From: Gavia stellata
Lineage: Eukaryota; Chordata; Aves; Gaviiformes; Gaviidae
Assembly: GCF_030936135.1 (NCBI RefSeq)
Contig: NC_082598.1
Span: 35,768,687-35,832,686 of the forward strand
DNA length: 64,000 bases
Reading direction: 5' to 3'
The position numbers and the translations under genes were made by a program. Position 1 is the first letter of the stretch. Each line of letters opens with the position of its first letter. This document shows positions 54,625 through 64,000 of the stretch, in pieces. The notes beneath the pieces were generated by a model. It saw only the letters and a program-made list of their open reading frames with translations, did no database searches and was not told the DNA's origin.

Positions 54625-54790
54625 CCATGGCAGGTAGCACAAAGACTACTAGAAGTAAACTGCAGGAAAGATTATTTAAGTCATTGACAAGGAAAAACTT
54701 GGCAGTGATAAAGATCGTTGAGCACTGGAAGAGCTTGTACAAGGTGACTGTAGAACCTCTGCTGCTAGAGGCTAGAGAAACTTTAGTCAT
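54625..54790 (+). mobile_element. Possible old CR1/L3-like LINE 3' remnant
   Basis: The translation contains KTTRSKLQERLF, then RKNLAVIKIVEHWKSL and then VEPLLLEARETL. Order and spacing match the CR1-type ORF2 C-terminus ([32 protein letters not shown]) as seen in the copy at the left edge. Identity is low and there is no 3' UTR block or octamer tail, so this is either a very old CR1 or a related LINE. It is flanked by unique sequence and has no host-gene context. Confidence 0.45.
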
Positions 54791-57700
54791 GAATGATATA
54801 GGGGTTTTTGACTGTGTGTGAGGTTACTAATTAATCTCTAAAGACTTTCTCCAGATCTCTTTTCTAGGATCCTATGAAAATTAAGAAACATTGAGAAGAT
54901 GCGAAACAACTGTTTTACATCTCCGCTGCATAACTCTCACAAAAAAATTTCTTGTAACGTACAAAGCTCCACAGTAACTGTAATACATCTATATGTATCT
55001 ATAACATGATTTACAACACAGGAAAAACAATTAATTTACTATTCCAGAAAATGCTTGACTATAAATATGTAATATTTCATATCTGCTATTATTGTTCAAA
55101 GAAGAAAGTGGAAATGCATTTTTAATATATTGTAATGCAGATATTTCATAAACAAAATGAGCTAGCAAAAATTTTCCAAAAAATCCTCCATACATACTGG
55201 AAATAAGGCAGAGAATAAGAACACATTTTAATTTAACTGAGTTCTCCTACTATGAAGACCACCACCATGAATTATTTTCATTCCATCCAGTTCCTTATTT
55301 TTTAGTATCTGAGATGTGTTCTTCACCAGAGCAGAATAAAAATTTTTCATGGAACAAATAAAACTTATACTAAAAGTTTAGACCAAATTGTTCCCTTCCC
55401 CTCTTCTAGGGGAGCAGAGGAAATGGGCATACTTGGTGATGTCTGTGCATCTTCGCTGTAAGAATATTTAATTCTCCCAGGCAGAAGAAATGAGATGCTT
55501 CATGTTTTCTTGTTCCCAGCTCAGGTCACTTTCAGGAAGACATACTTCAGCCTCAGACATTAGGCAAAGCATCAGCAGTGGTAGGAATCACACCGCATCA
55601 CCAATTTAATGGGAAGCTTGTTTTGTTTGGTTTACAATTCTACTAAAATGACTACAGAGAAGGCTATTACAAGTTAAAGAGTCCACCTGAGCAGCACCAC
55701 AGTATGCCTTACTTTATGATGAACTAATTGCTCTCCAGACTATCACGGTACGTATAAAGTGTTTCATCTGTGCCTGAACGAGACTGTAAGTTTCTGGGAT
55801 CAGGGACCTTATTTGTACAAAAACTCAGGACAGACTAACGCTGCCATTCAATACATCAACAGTGGTGCTTGCCCCTTGCAAGATTTCTGCCTCTCTAGTG
55901 TAAGTAAGATTATCAGCTTTATTGATTTACAGTGTAACTAAAGAGCTGAATATAAGATACCGCCAGAGACACTTGCCATTAATCAAAATAACTGCTAAAG
56001 CACTGATGTTTATGTTCTGTACCAACATAAACAGAGGCAGGTTTAAAGTATAAGGCCAGGCTTTTCTTTAATGAGATTGGGCTAGGTTTTGTGGTTGTTG
56101 GTTTTTAAAAATTATTTTTCCCCAGGGAGGTAGAGGAGAAGGGAGAATAAATAAAGGTCATAAACTGCCTCTCATTTAGTGAAAGCTGCCTATTAATACC
56201 AGAAAGCCTAAGCAACATAACACTTAATAACACCAATGTGTTTCTATCTATGGCTTTAAAAGTCTCAATGAATTACATATTATGCTGCTGTATAAATCCA
56301 CAGAAGGGTCAGACGTTCTGTCATGTAGTAGTTCTTAAACAAAGTCATAAGGACTTCGTATAGCTACCACAAACTCCTGCATTCTCCACATAATATCTAT
56401 TCTTGTTACTCACTTTTAGCTATCAGGATTTGTTATGGATGAAAAGACAAGTAATGCAAAACTTCGCTGAAGAATATCTGCTCTAGGTGAAAATATATTG
56501 GAATAAGTTGTTTTATCTTGTCAACAGCTGCTCATGAAGGATGTATTCAGTCACTGAGATCCCTTATCCTTTCCGCAGGAACAGCTAAGTTTCCTTTGGC
56601 ATATTGTTGTCACCAGGTATTCCTCTAAGAAACAAAATGTGTAGCTCCAGAGCTCTACAGATCACTGCTGAGCTGCCATTCCTCTTCATTACTCCAGTAG
56701 CCACAACCTGGAAGGTTGTAGCAGAAAACAAAACAAAAAACAAAACAAAAGAAAAAGCATGTGCATTTTGCACACATTTGAAAAAGAAGCCCATGACATT
56801 ATTATTATGGGAAAGCATTAAAGGTTATCATTTTGACATTGCATATGCTCTTTAGCAAATACACAGCTTGAGTATTGGCACTCGGGTATTTCAGATGGTC
56901 TCCTGATGATCTTTCTTTAGAGAGTTTCAGTCTCTGTTTTCATACAGAAGCAATTCCTTTGTTTCTTCAGCAGCTCTTTTCCAGCTGACTTCATTGCTTC
57001 CCCATGAGGACAGAACCACATTTGAATGCCAGGAATCTTTCTTTTTGTTTACCGTTTTTTCTATTTTTTTCCTATTCTTTCTTAGTCTCCTATTTAAGTC
57101 TCCAGGTTTTTGACAGCCTGTCTGAGGTTTGCTGATATTTTAAACCAGTTGTGGATTAAACAGAGCATGAAAAGGACATCAGCTGCCACCTTTATCTCCT
57201 ATTCTGCATCTGCGGTGTTGAGAAAAATCCCAGCACGGTGATATGCCTTCCCTCTCCCCCTTGATCCACTCCCCTCACTGCATGCCAGACTTTGCCTGTT
57301 GGTGCTCTGAACATCTACAGCCTGCATGGGGATTCCCAAGGCGGGAGACCTTCAGCACTGTGCACCACCAGCGATGCAAGCCCCTGGCCCCGGGAGCCCA
57401 CTGCGGGGTGGAGGGAAGGCAGTGCCACTCTTTCCCAAGGTGTGCCTGCAGCTGCACCATTCCCCCTCTCCTCCTGTCACATTTGGACTCTTTTCATCCC
57501 TGCTTTGAATTTTGATTCTTAAAAAAAAGAAAACAAACAAAACTAAACCCCCAGCCTTTGAATACAGCTTTGGAATCTCAGGTGTGTTGACTGCAGTCAG
57601 CTTAGCACTGCACACCCTGAGAAGCACTGTGACCCCACGGGCTCTTTGGACACTTAGGCACAGATACAACTGTTTGTAAGCTTGTAATTGTGGACTTAGA

Positions 57701-58709
57701 TTTTTCCTCAGTGTTATTTGCAAATAAAGCATCACAAAATTAAATGCAGAAGTAATTTTCAGCAGCTTGATTGTTTTCTCCCTTAAATTTGACATGTTTA
57801 ATTCCTGATTTTCACGACCTCATTTACTTGTAAAGCCACTCCTGCTGTTTACCTCCACACCATACCCAGTGTAGGGTGTGCGGCAATTATGAGTACTGCT
57901 CTAGAACATATTTTCAGCAATTAAGGTAATGTAGATGATTAGGAAAGAAGCTCATGAAGTTTGGCAAAGACAATGCTGTCCTACGCCTTCCTTTCTGATT
58001 CAATGTGAAATGCTGCCTCTTATTATGGGAAAGTAATAAATTTTTGACTGTTGTTTCTCACAGCAGAGTTAATTCTGGCCACGAAACATATTTGCTACCT
58101 GACACAAAATAAGGAGAAAGGATACAAGGAAAAAAGGAGAAAAAAAGAAAAGGAGAAAGCTGTTTCTTTAATCAACAGAGCTAAGGATCTAGAAAATAAA
58201 AATATATTGTGCTAAATACCAATGACACGTGATGTCTCTAAAGGGGATGATTCTTTTATCAACTTTCTGGATATTCTGCTTCAAGGGAAGTAGACCCACA
58301 TTATTGTTCATATCACAAAACTTTCCACAGAAATTAGAATAATGTAAGTGAAAGACAGCGCTGTTACCATACTTGCAAAATTGTTACTGAAGAGCTTGCC
58401 AAGGCCTCTGGTTTTGTTTTCTCCGTTAGTACTGCCACTTTTTGGCTAATTCCCTAAGGGAACAAGGTTTATACAACTGTACAGGCTTCTCCCTGCCGCA
58501 GCTTCCCTTCCCCAAGCCCCTTAGTAAGTTTGTAACTGGTTGGCCCATTTCAACCACATTTGGACAAGGGAGGGAAATCTCCTTTGCTGTGTCAAACCAG
58601 CGAGCAGCAGTTCCCAGCTCTCAGGTGCATACATGCCCTGCAACCTCATCCACTCACGTTTTATGCTAGCAAGGACAGAAGAAATCAATGGTTCAGAAAT
58701 ACTCTTTTT
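54791..58709. other. Intergenic, downstream of the protease gene
   Basis: No exon or element was recognised between the old LINE remnant and the probable poly(A) site of the protease gene. There is a CAAAA-type simple repeat at 56,724-56,756 and a GC-richer segment at 57,240-57,480 whose overlapping frames on both strands match no family. Confidence 0.5.
56724..56756 (+). repeat. (CAAAA)n-like simple repeat
   Basis: This is a short A-rich tract built of AAAAC and AAAACA units. It is ordinary simple sequence. Confidence 0.75.
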
Positions 58710-58734
58710 TTCTGCCAAATCAGTGACCACTGAG

Positions 58735-58759
58735 TTTATTTTTATTACTGCTTTTTATT
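58735..58759 (-). terminator. Cluster of AATAAA poly(A) signals, protease gene
   Basis: Read on the - strand there are three AATAAA hexamers (58,754-58,759, 58,741-58,746 and 58,735-58,740) about 170-190 bases after the stop codon of the protease gene. Cleavage would be expected 10-30 bases further on, near 58,705-58,730, which gives a 3' UTR of about 200 bases. This is an inference from the hexamers only. Confidence 0.6.
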
Positions 58760-58925
58760 TAGTAATGGCAAAGTTCATTCATTCCTGATTTTCTACCTTT
58801 TAAATCATCTTTTACATGCCAGGCTAACAAGAAACACCATTTAAAAAATGCTAATACACTTCATTACATTGCTCCTAGGGTTATTATTCCATGAGACTAC
58901 TTTGAGCCAGTAGGTAACTCTCATG

Positions 58926-59081
58926 CTAGGCAGTTTTTTCCAGAATCCAGTCTGAATACTCGGCAACTTTTGTGTAGACACCTGGCTGCCTGGGGCGAGC
59001 ACACCCTTCGCCCCAGCTGGTGATGCCCACCAGATACCACACCTCCTCGTGCTTGCATGACAGTGGCCCTCCTGAGTCTCC
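58926..59081 (-). CDS. KLKB1: Last protease exon with catalytic Ser195 and stop
   Basis: This is the terminal coding exon (51 codons plus stop), which begins exactly at GDSGGP after a CTGAAACAG acceptor. It encodes [20 protein letters not shown] and later [19 protein letters not shown]. Ser195, Ser214-Trp215-Gly216 and Gly226 are present as in trypsin-like enzymes. The protein stops right after ILEKTA; by my recollection human KLKB1 has a longer C-terminal tail and human F11 ends two or three residues later, so the short end is closer to F11. Confidence 0.95.
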   Translation of the reverse strand, partial: GDSGGPLSCKHEEVWYLVGITSWGEGCARPRQPGVYTKVAEYSDWILEKTA

Positions 59082-62000
59082 CTGTTTCAGAGGAGAAAAA
59101 GACAGAGCATGCAAGGAAGAGCTCTTGTCAGTATTTATCTCTCAAAGAAAACCTTGATTAAAATCAGCATCATTCAGCATTAACACCAGCATAACTGCCT
59201 AGATGTCAATCACTTTTGCTTAAGGCTAATTAATAGACTACTGAAGCAGGTTTGCTGTTTTTCTAGTAAATTGACTTCTAAATACTTTCCAGTCATTGCA
59301 AATAATTTTCATTTCCCATGAAGGTTCAAAACTACTGGTGTTTTTCTTTTAATTTATCTACGTACACTGATTTAAAACCCAATGAAGACTACATGTGCAA
59401 GTGAGAGAAACAGTAAATTTGCCAATGTTTTCTCTTATGACCTTGGTTTTAGTACACAAACCTCAGTTCCCTATGTGGCTTATATCTTCTTTGAGTCACT
59501 CTGTCCCCCTCAGGATAAAACACCTCTGTTTTCTTTACCTATTCCTAACTGATCTTTCTGAACGTAAGGTTCATTAGTGTAGCTGTTATGAGTTGTAGAG
59601 ACAATGCAAGCGTGTTATTCTTATAAACAGCATCTCCATGTTCTGGTACACTGTATCAGATAAAGAAAGCTTAACTGGTATAGAGGAAAAATTACTTCCC
59701 AGCTCCAAGTATTTTTATTCCTAATTACTCAATACCGATCATAGTAACAGCAACATTTTAACGTAAAAATGTTAAATGCTTAAAGTGAAAATACTGTATT
59801 TGGTAGAGAATTTAATCTTACTAATCAGACTATTTTCTTCTTGCATAAATTGACTCAAAATATTTAAATTAATGGAAGTGCATGAGTTTACACTCGAGCA
59901 GAGAATTTGGCTCACTGAACTCACGCTGTTGTGACATTTTCAATTCTAATAATGAACAGACCAGTCTGCTCAGGTTGTCTGTAGTCTTCCATTCCCCGTG
60001 CATTTTAATAGCATTGCTAGCACACTCCCTTCTGGTTTGTACACAGTGGATGCTTCAAAATAAGCTTTCATGTACTGTATTGCACGTCAAGAAATAAAAA
60101 CATCACATAGGAAATCTGCTTTTATTGGAGAAATGCTTTGAGATACTCTTTGGATTTCTGATACTCTGAAGGAATACTGTTTTATTCCCTAAATGGATGA
60201 GATTATATATATACACACTCAGAGTTTCTTATTGGTGGAATCTATCCCTCAAGATTTCAATGTCACGTAAAAAATGTTTTGCATATACCTTGATTTTCAG
60301 TGCTTTTGACATGCAAAAGTGACAAGTTAATCAACAGCTCTATTAATAACCATATTTTTCTAATGGCAATTCAAAATAATTACAGTATTCAATTATATAT
60401 TTGAACAAACAGTTGGAATATATGACTATATACTACTTCTCTTCATTACCTTACAAGCATCCCTTCCACCTTCATCATAGCCAGCACAGATCACTCTGTC
60501 ACCTATTCTGCGCTTCCGGTACCTTGCCTGGCATTCCTCTTTTGACATGAGGGGAACAGTAGCCTTCTGAAGAATATCTTCTACACGACCTGTGTAATAG
60601 GTGGTATGAACAGAAAAATGTTTGCTTCTAGCAAAATTAAACTCTAGAAATCCCCATACAGTGATATTACAAAGTTAGAGGCCACTGTTTTTAGAGTGTC
60701 ATTAGATGTTCATGACACTGATTTTCCTTTTTTTTCCTCTTAGTAAACAATGTGAATTGTCTACTAATTTGAATATTTTTGTAATACCATTTTATGTCTC
60801 ATGACTGAGCAAGCTTCAAAACTCCCTTGTGACTTGCAATGAATCCTCGTATGAGTATGGCTTTCAGGACATTGGCCCTTGGAACTTGTCCTCCCATTAA
60901 GAGTATTGCTTTGTATTATTAACAATTATTTCTTATGAATGTGTCACAATAGGTTTGGAATACCCCAGTTGCCAAATCTGTGCTGCTCCATGCCCTGGTA
61001 GTTCACAGGGTGGAGAAATTTGCACATAAAGTAAATAAGAATATTTGAGAGCAGCCTTTTCTTCGAAATTAACAGAAGAAATTAATGTATACAATATCTG
61101 CCTAAATTTGTTAGATTTCACATTGAACTCTAACCTTCAAATAGGAAGGTGTACAATGGAAAGGACACTGTTTAAATAAATATTACATATGTAAAAATAT
61201 AAATAAATAAATACAGGTAAAACCAGACTTTGATAATTAACAGCTATTTGCCCTACCTCCATATAAAATCAGAGGAGTTCAAATCTCATCTACTATCAAA
61301 ACACAAAAGTCATTGGCATTGTTTATAATCAACCTTCAGATTCATAAAAGCAACATACTTCAGTCTCTGATTTCTAAAGTCATGTGAATACAATCACGTG
61401 GGAAAAAAAAGCATGGATTATATGCAGACTGTAATTCAAAACCTCACAGTTCAGTGATAAGCCTATTGGCTTTTTTCAACTGGGAGCACAAAAAGGTGTG
61501 CATTCTGGATATATACAGGGTTTTACCAGTAGCTTAAGCTAGAATCAAAGGAAAAGTATTTGAGGGCTGTACTGGATATATTTAAGGTTGCATTCTTACA
61601 TATTTCAAATTATTGAATCAATTTATAAAATCTGATTTTTGTGTCAGAGCACGGAGTTATTTAAGGATAATTTCATATGTTTTATGTTGTCTTAATAGAA
61701 GTAGATTCTAATTAAGAATTATATTACAGTGCTGGACAGATAGTAATAATGGTAGCCAAGAGCATAATAGAGTTTTCTTTTAAAAAAGTAGGGGGGGTTC
61801 TTTTTACACAAAAAAAGAAAAAGGAAAGAAAAGTTTGGGGTTTTTTTAACCACATGAATTTTGCAAATACAAGAACTCACTGTTTAAATATTTATCTGTA
61901 CCTTTTTCTTTTCTGTAACCCCATCCAATTACCCAACAGTCAGTATAATGTATGTTAGCGTCTTCTTTTGATGGCAGGCAAATAGGTAGTTGAAGATCTA

Positions 62001-62480
62001 AAATGTGATTAAAAATATTCATTTGACCAGCAGAGACAACTGCAACATTAAAGTTTTGTGGGCACCTACATGACCCCTGACGATAGCCTCCATATTATGC
62101 TTTGTCTCTTACACTATATATTGCTCCAGTCACATGAATTAAAGCCACCCATTTTCTTTTCAAAGTCAACAGAATGAGATTCTCCTCAAACCCCAGTAAC
62201 TGCATATTAAAGGAAGCCAGCCGAGGTGTCATGCACTGCCATACCAATGCCAGCCCTGTGACATCCTGCACATTTTCAGAATTCCTCTGAAATACACTAC
62301 ATACCAGTAAAATTCATAGGTTTATCAAGTTTCATTAAAGCAATGTCATATCCAGTCTGTGCGTATTTATACTGAGGGTGAACAATAATCTCTTCCACTT
62401 TGAAGAAGGGCGTATCCTCATTTATTTCTGATTGTTTTAAAATACCAGCATAAACACGCCAAATGTTGGGATTCTCAAGA
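58926..62480 (-). CDS. KLKB1: Plasma kallikrein / factor XI-family serine protease, C-terminal exons
   Basis: This is a secreted trypsin-like protease of the contact system, made in the liver in mammals. Four exons join in frame (introns of phase 1, 1 and 0) to about 188 residues of protease domain. Visible are catalytic Asp in YDIALMKL, catalytic Ser in GDSGGP, Asp189 six residues before it (DACKGDS; cleavage after Arg/Lys), and Cys in PIC, DCW, EECQ, VICAG, DACK, LSCKH and EGCA, matching C122, C136, C168, C182, C191, C201 and C220. C122 is the link to the heavy chain. An Asn-Phe-Thr glycosylation site lies at the end of the first exon. The His57 exon and apple domains lie beyond 64,000. Mammalian KLKB1 and F11 are thought to come from duplication of one ancestral gene, so in a bird this is probably the single ancestor-like gene; F11 is an equally fair name. 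Confidence 0.93.
59082..60449 (-). other. Protease gene intron (last)
   Basis: This is a phase 0 intron between the Asp189 and Ser195 exons, bounded by GTAATG and CAG. No repeat or second gene was recognised inside it. Confidence 0.85.
60450..60589 (-). CDS. KLKB1: Protease exon with specificity Asp189
   Basis: This is a 140-base exon that enters in phase 1 after TTACACAG and ends in phase 0 at GTAATG. It encodes [20 protein letters not shown], then [16 protein letters not shown]. The final DACK carries Asp189 and Cys191 and runs directly into GDSGGP of the next exon. The placement is confirmed by the unbroken join on both sides. Confidence 0.94.
60590..61901 (-). other. Protease gene intron
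   Basis: This is a phase 1 intron bounded by GTACAG and ACAG. It contains a short AAAT-rich tract near 61,196-61,213 and no recognisable gene. Confidence 0.85.
61902..61997 (-). CDS. KLKB1: Protease exon with C122 and C136
   Basis: This is a 96-base exon with phase 1 at both ends, acceptor TTTTAG and donor GTACAG. It encodes [20 protein letters not shown] and then [11 protein letters not shown]. The PIC cysteine is the one that, in KLKB1 and F11, holds the protease chain to the apple-domain chain after activation. The WVxGWGxxKEK ending is characteristic of this family. Confidence 0.93.
61998..62304 (-). other. Protease gene intron
   Basis: This is a short phase 1 intron of 307 bases bounded by GTATGT and TTTTAG. 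Nothing else was recognised in it. Confidence 0.88.
62305..62480 (-). CDS. KLKB1: Protease exon with catalytic Asp102
   Basis: This is the first protease exon inside the window (176 bases). It enters in phase 2 after a good acceptor (TTTTTCCCTCAG) and ends in phase 1 before GTATGT. It encodes [14 protein letters not shown], then [18 protein letters not shown] with the catalytic Asp, and ends at MNFT. The missing upstream exon should end in the HCFDG-like region with catalytic His, which fits the split codon here. Confidence 0.93.
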
Positions 62481-64000
62481 CTGAGGGAAAAAGACAAACA
62501 GTCAGTCTGTGGCAAAAGATTTGCACTGATTTAGAGTTTGTGTGCAGATGCCAACATCTTTCGTTACTCCTGAGTGTACAGTGAACAGCACTGAGGTCAT
62601 TCTTTCCTTTTTTATTTTCACAGTTTCAAAACTAAAAAAATACTCCTTTTGTCCATTTCCTCCCCCTTCTGCCTTCTTTAATTTTCTTTTTTTTTTTTTT
62701 TTTTTTTTGAATTTTCAAGGGCCTAATGCAAGCTCTGAAGTAGTAAATGAGATTTTTCCCATTCATCCCAACACAACAGCTTTTCTAGTGATGAAAATAG
62801 GGTTGGGAGTATAAATTCAAGTAGAGTCTATTCTGACATTTCCTTGTTAGGAAAATGACACTAGCCATGTGAATATAGACTAGAAATTGTAATATCATAG
62901 ACTATATAAAATGTTCCAGTTAACCTTTATGATTTCAACTTTACTTTGAGTAAGTTTAAGGGATATTTAATTGTGATATTCTACCATTAAGGCAAACTAG
63001 AAGTTCTGGTACATGCAATGAAGATGATGCAAAACTTGTCTTAAATAAACTTGCCAAAAATTTTGAAGATTTTATATATCAATTCATAAATATCAGTTAG
63101 GCTTAATAATTTCCAATTAACTAAGTCTATTTTTTTTATTTTTTAATTTGCAGCATATCTTCTCCCTTTGCCTTTTATAATATTGGTAACTTATACACTG
63201 GATAGCAGGTAGAGAACAATATTTTTATATAGGGTTTTTTCAGAGAGTTTAACCACTTTTCTAAAGTTTGCCACTGAAGGCAAAATATTGGCAATACTAT
63301 TGCGCATAAAAAAAATAATGGGTAACATACCACACTATGTGAGTAAAAATGCCTAATTTTGGACCATGTTTCTGGGTCAACATCCTCTTCTTTGAAGCAT
63401 TTTATGTTACCTGTCCCTTTCCTCCCATCAGACTGCATTATAACCTTACACTTTTCACTCTGTAAATGACAGGATAACCTGCTTTACAGGTGATGACAAT
63501 CTAACAAAGGATATGAACCATCTGCATGACAATTAAATCAGCTCTTCGCAATACAAGTAATTTCATGACTCAAATCTGATAGTAATTTGATTAACAATAC
63601 AGACTATAAGCGTCAGTGCAAATTAGCAATGTCTCAGATATTGGCTGCTTTAAATTTTGTTCTTACAGCCAAAATCTGCATTAAAAACAGGGTATTAATC
63701 GACTGACTGATAGAATTTTGGGGGAAAAAAAAAACTGTTAAAGGAAAAGCAGGACAATTGGGATCTGGATGTTTCATGTAATGCAGAGATAGATAGGTAG
63801 CTCAGGTACCAGAAGCAGCCTAATTGGACCCCAACAGAGATTTACTTTGTGTCCTGGTCAAATAAGTTAATTTGCTGAACACCCTGCTGCTGAAGCTATC
63901 AGATTAGTACATTTCTTAAGTGCCACAGAGAACTCTCCGAGATAAGTCATTTGACGTTTATGAAATGGAATAACCTAGCAACAGGTTTTCCTTGATAGGT
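62481..64000 (-). other. Protease gene intron, continues past the window
   Basis: The sequence upstream of the first visible protease exon was searched by eye on the - strand for the activation-site and catalytic-His exon (IVGG and TAAHC motifs) and none was found, so this is intron to the window edge. It holds a T22 run at 62,687-62,708, which reads as poly(A) on the gene strand. Confidence 0.7.
62687..62708. repeat. Poly(T) run, 22 bases
   Basis: This is an uninterrupted T22 homopolymer in the intron. It could be the tail of an old retroposed sequence on the - strand, but no element was recognised next to it. Confidence 0.8.

Noticed and set aside
57352..57795. 147-codon frame on the - strand downstream of the protease gene
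   Set aside because: It is outside the transcript implied by the poly(A) signals and shows no domain; competing frames overlap on the + strand.
2078..58709. Searched for MTNR1A exons, expected downstream of KLKB1/F11 by synteny
   Set aside because: No seven-transmembrane receptor exon is visible; the large second exon of MTNR1A would appear as a long open frame and none is present.
63175..63438. Possible additional protease exon on the - strand
   Set aside because: It lacks IVGG, TAAHC or apple-domain cysteine patterns and cannot join to the phase 2 start of the exon at 62,480.
1..64000. Searched for tRNA, rRNA, CRISPR-like arrays, bacterial operons and phage genes
   Set aside because: None found. 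The tandem octamers at CR1 ends are repeat tails, not arrays with spacers.

Overview
This window looks like a stretch of bird nuclear DNA. The evidence is a long CR1 (chicken repeat 1) LINE with its typical ATTCTGTG-type 3' tail, several shorter and older CR1 fragments, spliced vertebrate exons with consensus GT-AG borders, and long AT-rich non-coding sequence without operons or bacterial signals. The species cannot be fixed from what is visible.

Layout. (1) 1-2077: the 3' two-thirds of a young CR1 LINE on the + strand. It enters from beyond the left edge; its reverse transcriptase frame runs to 1992 with three stop codons and no frameshift. (2) 2078-58,700: a gene desert of about 56 kb. It holds only repeats that I can recognise: an internal CR1 piece at about 12,000-12,603; an LTR-like repeat at about 21,594-22,350 that is interrupted by a 5'-truncated CR1 (21,645-22,035) carrying a strange G/T-rich plus C27 expansion; a bare CR1 tail at about 25,431-25,539; a second, opposite-strand copy of the LTR-like repeat at about 51,500-51,922; older CR1-like remnants at about 52,244-52,460 (- strand) and 54,625-54,790 (+ strand); and scattered microsatellites and homopolymers. 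(3) 58,710-64,000: the 3' end of a protein-coding gene on the - strand, with four coding exons and a probable 3' UTR. It encodes the C-terminal part of a trypsin-like serine protease of the plasma kallikrein / coagulation factor XI family (KLKB1/F11).

The one host gene supported here is that protease. The four exons (62,480-62,305; 61,997-61,902; 60,589-60,450; 59,081-58,926) join in frame without correction and carry the catalytic Asp and Ser, the Asp189 specificity residue and all the expected cysteines from C122 onward. The exon with the activation cleavage site and catalytic His, and the apple domains before it, must lie beyond 64,000. The desert downstream fits what is known in mammals, where F11 faces a long gene-poor interval before MTNR1A; no MTNR1A exon is visible here.

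I found no tRNA, rRNA, CRISPR array or other unexplained coding system. The most unusual sequence is the G/T-plus-C27 block inside the CR1 at 21,833-21,967, which may be a real expansion or an assembly artefact.
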